A DNA stretch of 64,000 nt from Chrysaora quinquecirrha (lineage: Eukaryota; Cnidaria; Scyphozoa; Semaeostomeae; Pelagiidae), in the NCBI GenBank assembly GCA_014526335.1, contig JACTAT010000262.1, positions 741,194-805,193 of the forward strand. Direction: 5' to 3'. Below, piece after piece: positions 62,628 to 64,000 of this stretch. Made by a program: the position numbers and the translations under genes. The notes beneath the pieces are model-generated. The model saw nothing but the letters and a program-made list of their open reading frames with translations. It had not been told where the DNA came from and made no database searches. How positions within the stretch are numbered: position 1 is the first letter of the stretch; the number at the start of each line of letters is the position of its first letter.

Positions 62628-63055
62628 ATGATTATCCATATTGATTATAATAATTTTAAATGATTTTATAATGATTCTGAATTATTTTTTATATAAAGAG
62701 TATATAGAAAGAATTATAGACTATTCTAAATAAGACTTATTACATTACTTAATGTTTGTTAAAAAGAAAAAGCATTTTTACACGTGTGTCATACGCTTTG
62801 TTTTATAAGGAATTCAAAAAGAGTGAAAAGGTGGAAGCAACTCGAGAATGCGCATATGAGATTTGTGTTTACGCGCTGCTTTTTCAATTCAGTTCAGTTT
62901 GGTCCTTTTGTGAAATGCGAAGACGAGCTTGCCTAAAAAGCAAGTGAGATTCAAATGTTTTTATTGATGATTTAGAACTTGATCAGCAGATTGGAAAGCC
63001 ACTAAGACTTTGGTCATACTTTTGAAGCGCTGTAGATCGACCAAGACACTGCAAA
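62628..63055. other. Zic 3' UTR and short intergenic gap
   Basis: The first part is very AT-rich and probably 3' UTR. No clear coding frame; the POC1 start codon follows only about 430 bases after the Zic stop, in the same orientation. Confidence 0.5.
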
Positions 63056-63388
63056 ATGACTTCTAGCTTGGTAAGTTAGCTTCCTTCCCTGGCCAGCCTG
63101 GCCTGGCCTGTCCTGTCTTGGACTTGTGTGTGTGTTGTTGTTTTTAACCTAGTTAGCCATGAATGTGCAAAACGCCCTATGTTCATAGTCGTTCCTCCCC
63201 CTTAATATTTAATACCTCAGCATAATCTATAAGCACAGAACGACATCTATTATCCCTAGAAATGAACTAAAATCTTATTATTATGTTTATATTTGCATTG
63301 CAGGAAGACCCGACCCTAGAGAAGCATTTCAAAGGCCACAGAGATGCAGTCACAAGTGTGGACTTCAATCCAAATATGAAACAGTTAG
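63056..63388 (+). CDS. POC1: POC1 centriolar WD40-repeat protein, 5' end only
   Basis: Exon 1 63056-63070 encodes MTSSL and ends in gtaagt. Exon 2 63304-63388 follows acceptor ttgcattgcag and gives [20 protein letters not shown] plus FNPNMKQL, ending in phase 1 at gtaaat. This is the start of the first WD40 repeat of POC1A/POC1B (the family has [17 protein letters not shown] at the same place). POC1 is a core centriole and basal-body component. The remaining repeats and the C-terminal coiled coil lie beyond the window. Whether it is the single invertebrate POC1 or one of two paralogues cannot be told. Confidence 0.85.
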
Positions 63389-63464
63389 GTAAATCACAAC
63401 ACCAGCAGACTGGGGAATATGCCAACCAATCAAAGCTGTATATCCCTTCCGTAGACAGCCAGCA

Positions 63465-63825
63465 GCATTAAATTTTCAAAATCACACGATATTGAGTTTC
63501 GATGCAAAAATCATATAAGGCATTGAAGATTTCACTGTCCTAGCTCTTGTGTTCTTAATTTTGTGAGCATTCAAAGTTCCCGATTTCATAAAGCCTTTGA
63601 CTGCAAAAAAATGATCTTGGTGACACTTGTTTTTACCTACCCCACTTGGTCTAAGCCCTCATAAAATTGTAAACTTTAAAGGCTAGTGAAATCATTGACA
63701 TACAAGCCCTGCCATAGTAAGATTTTGCACCTAGACTAAATCTTGGGTGCTTGATACAATTTTGGTTCAAAAACTTTATACCTTGAAATTTTGAAAATTT
63801 TCAATGCTGCCAGCCATTTGCCAAA
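63465..63825. repeat. Foldback repeat family copy in POC1 intron 2
   Basis: Shares 'cacgatattgagtttcgatg', 'gagcattcaaagttcccgat', 'taagccctcataaaattgta' and 'gattttgcacctagactaaa' with the copies at 20786-21432. Non-coding. Confidence 0.6.
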
Positions 63826-64000
63826 GTGATCTTATGCCAACAAAGTTCCAAACCCTCTTCCAGAGATCTCCCCAAATATACATTATAGATATTATTTTAG
63901 TGACACGTAGCTTTATTTTCAATCTGGTTATTTCTTTATTTTAGACTGATTTTATCACTTTTTTACCCTCATCCCTCTTGAAAACATGTCCCAGCCATGC

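Overview
Eukaryotic nuclear DNA: AT-rich, genes split by GT-AG introns, many interspersed repeats. The metazoan gene families (KIAA1549, Zic, POC1, TRP) with tRNA-derived SINEs fit an invertebrate animal, most likely an anthozoan cnidarian (coral or anemone). The phylum is inference. No bacterial, plasmid, phage or CRISPR content was seen. Exons below were reconstructed by hand from splice sites and phase. Layout: (1) 972-5377, minus: small secreted, cysteine-free, Ser/Gly/acidic protein of unknown function on at least five exons, all with phase-1 junctions; 3' end not found. (2) 9938-22271, minus: complete 13-exon, 683-residue TRP-type cation channel with short ankyrin-like N-terminus, six membrane segments and pore helix; one intron appears to be GC-AG. 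(3) 23413-55549, plus, head-to-head with the channel: a very large KIAA1549/KIAA1549L-like (DUF3827) single-pass membrane protein. It has a signal peptide split by an intron, a 7.5-kb Ser/Thr-rich mucin-like exon, three SEA-like modules, a membrane segment and a long basic/proline-rich cytoplasmic tail. The block coding for the last SEA-like modules, membrane segment and juxtamembrane region is present three times (A 34463-38515, B 38503-40279, C 41646-45607). All internal boundaries are phase 0. A has lost the donor of its last exon and B keeps only two exons. (4) 51040-51765: non-LTR reverse-transcriptase fragment inside an intron of gene 3. (5) 59447-62627, plus: Zic-family five-finger transcription factor, with a (CTA)n microsatellite of about 365 bp in the intron between fingers 3 and 4. 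(6) 63056-63388, plus: first two exons of the centriolar WD40 protein POC1, running off the window. Repeats fill much of the rest: several tRNA-derived SINEs, a TIR element rich in CAAACATTG, a second TIR element (TACCGTAAAT ends), a foldback family, a 180-bp tandem array and simple repeats. The mucin exon shows seven apparent frame breaks and the Zic exon two, several beside short homopolymers, with intact coding on both sides. This looks more like uncorrected consensus indels than true pseudogenes. The genes do not form a pathway; they are ordinary neighbours. The item most worth following is the exon-cassette triplication in the KIAA1549-like gene, followed by the unrecognised secreted protein.
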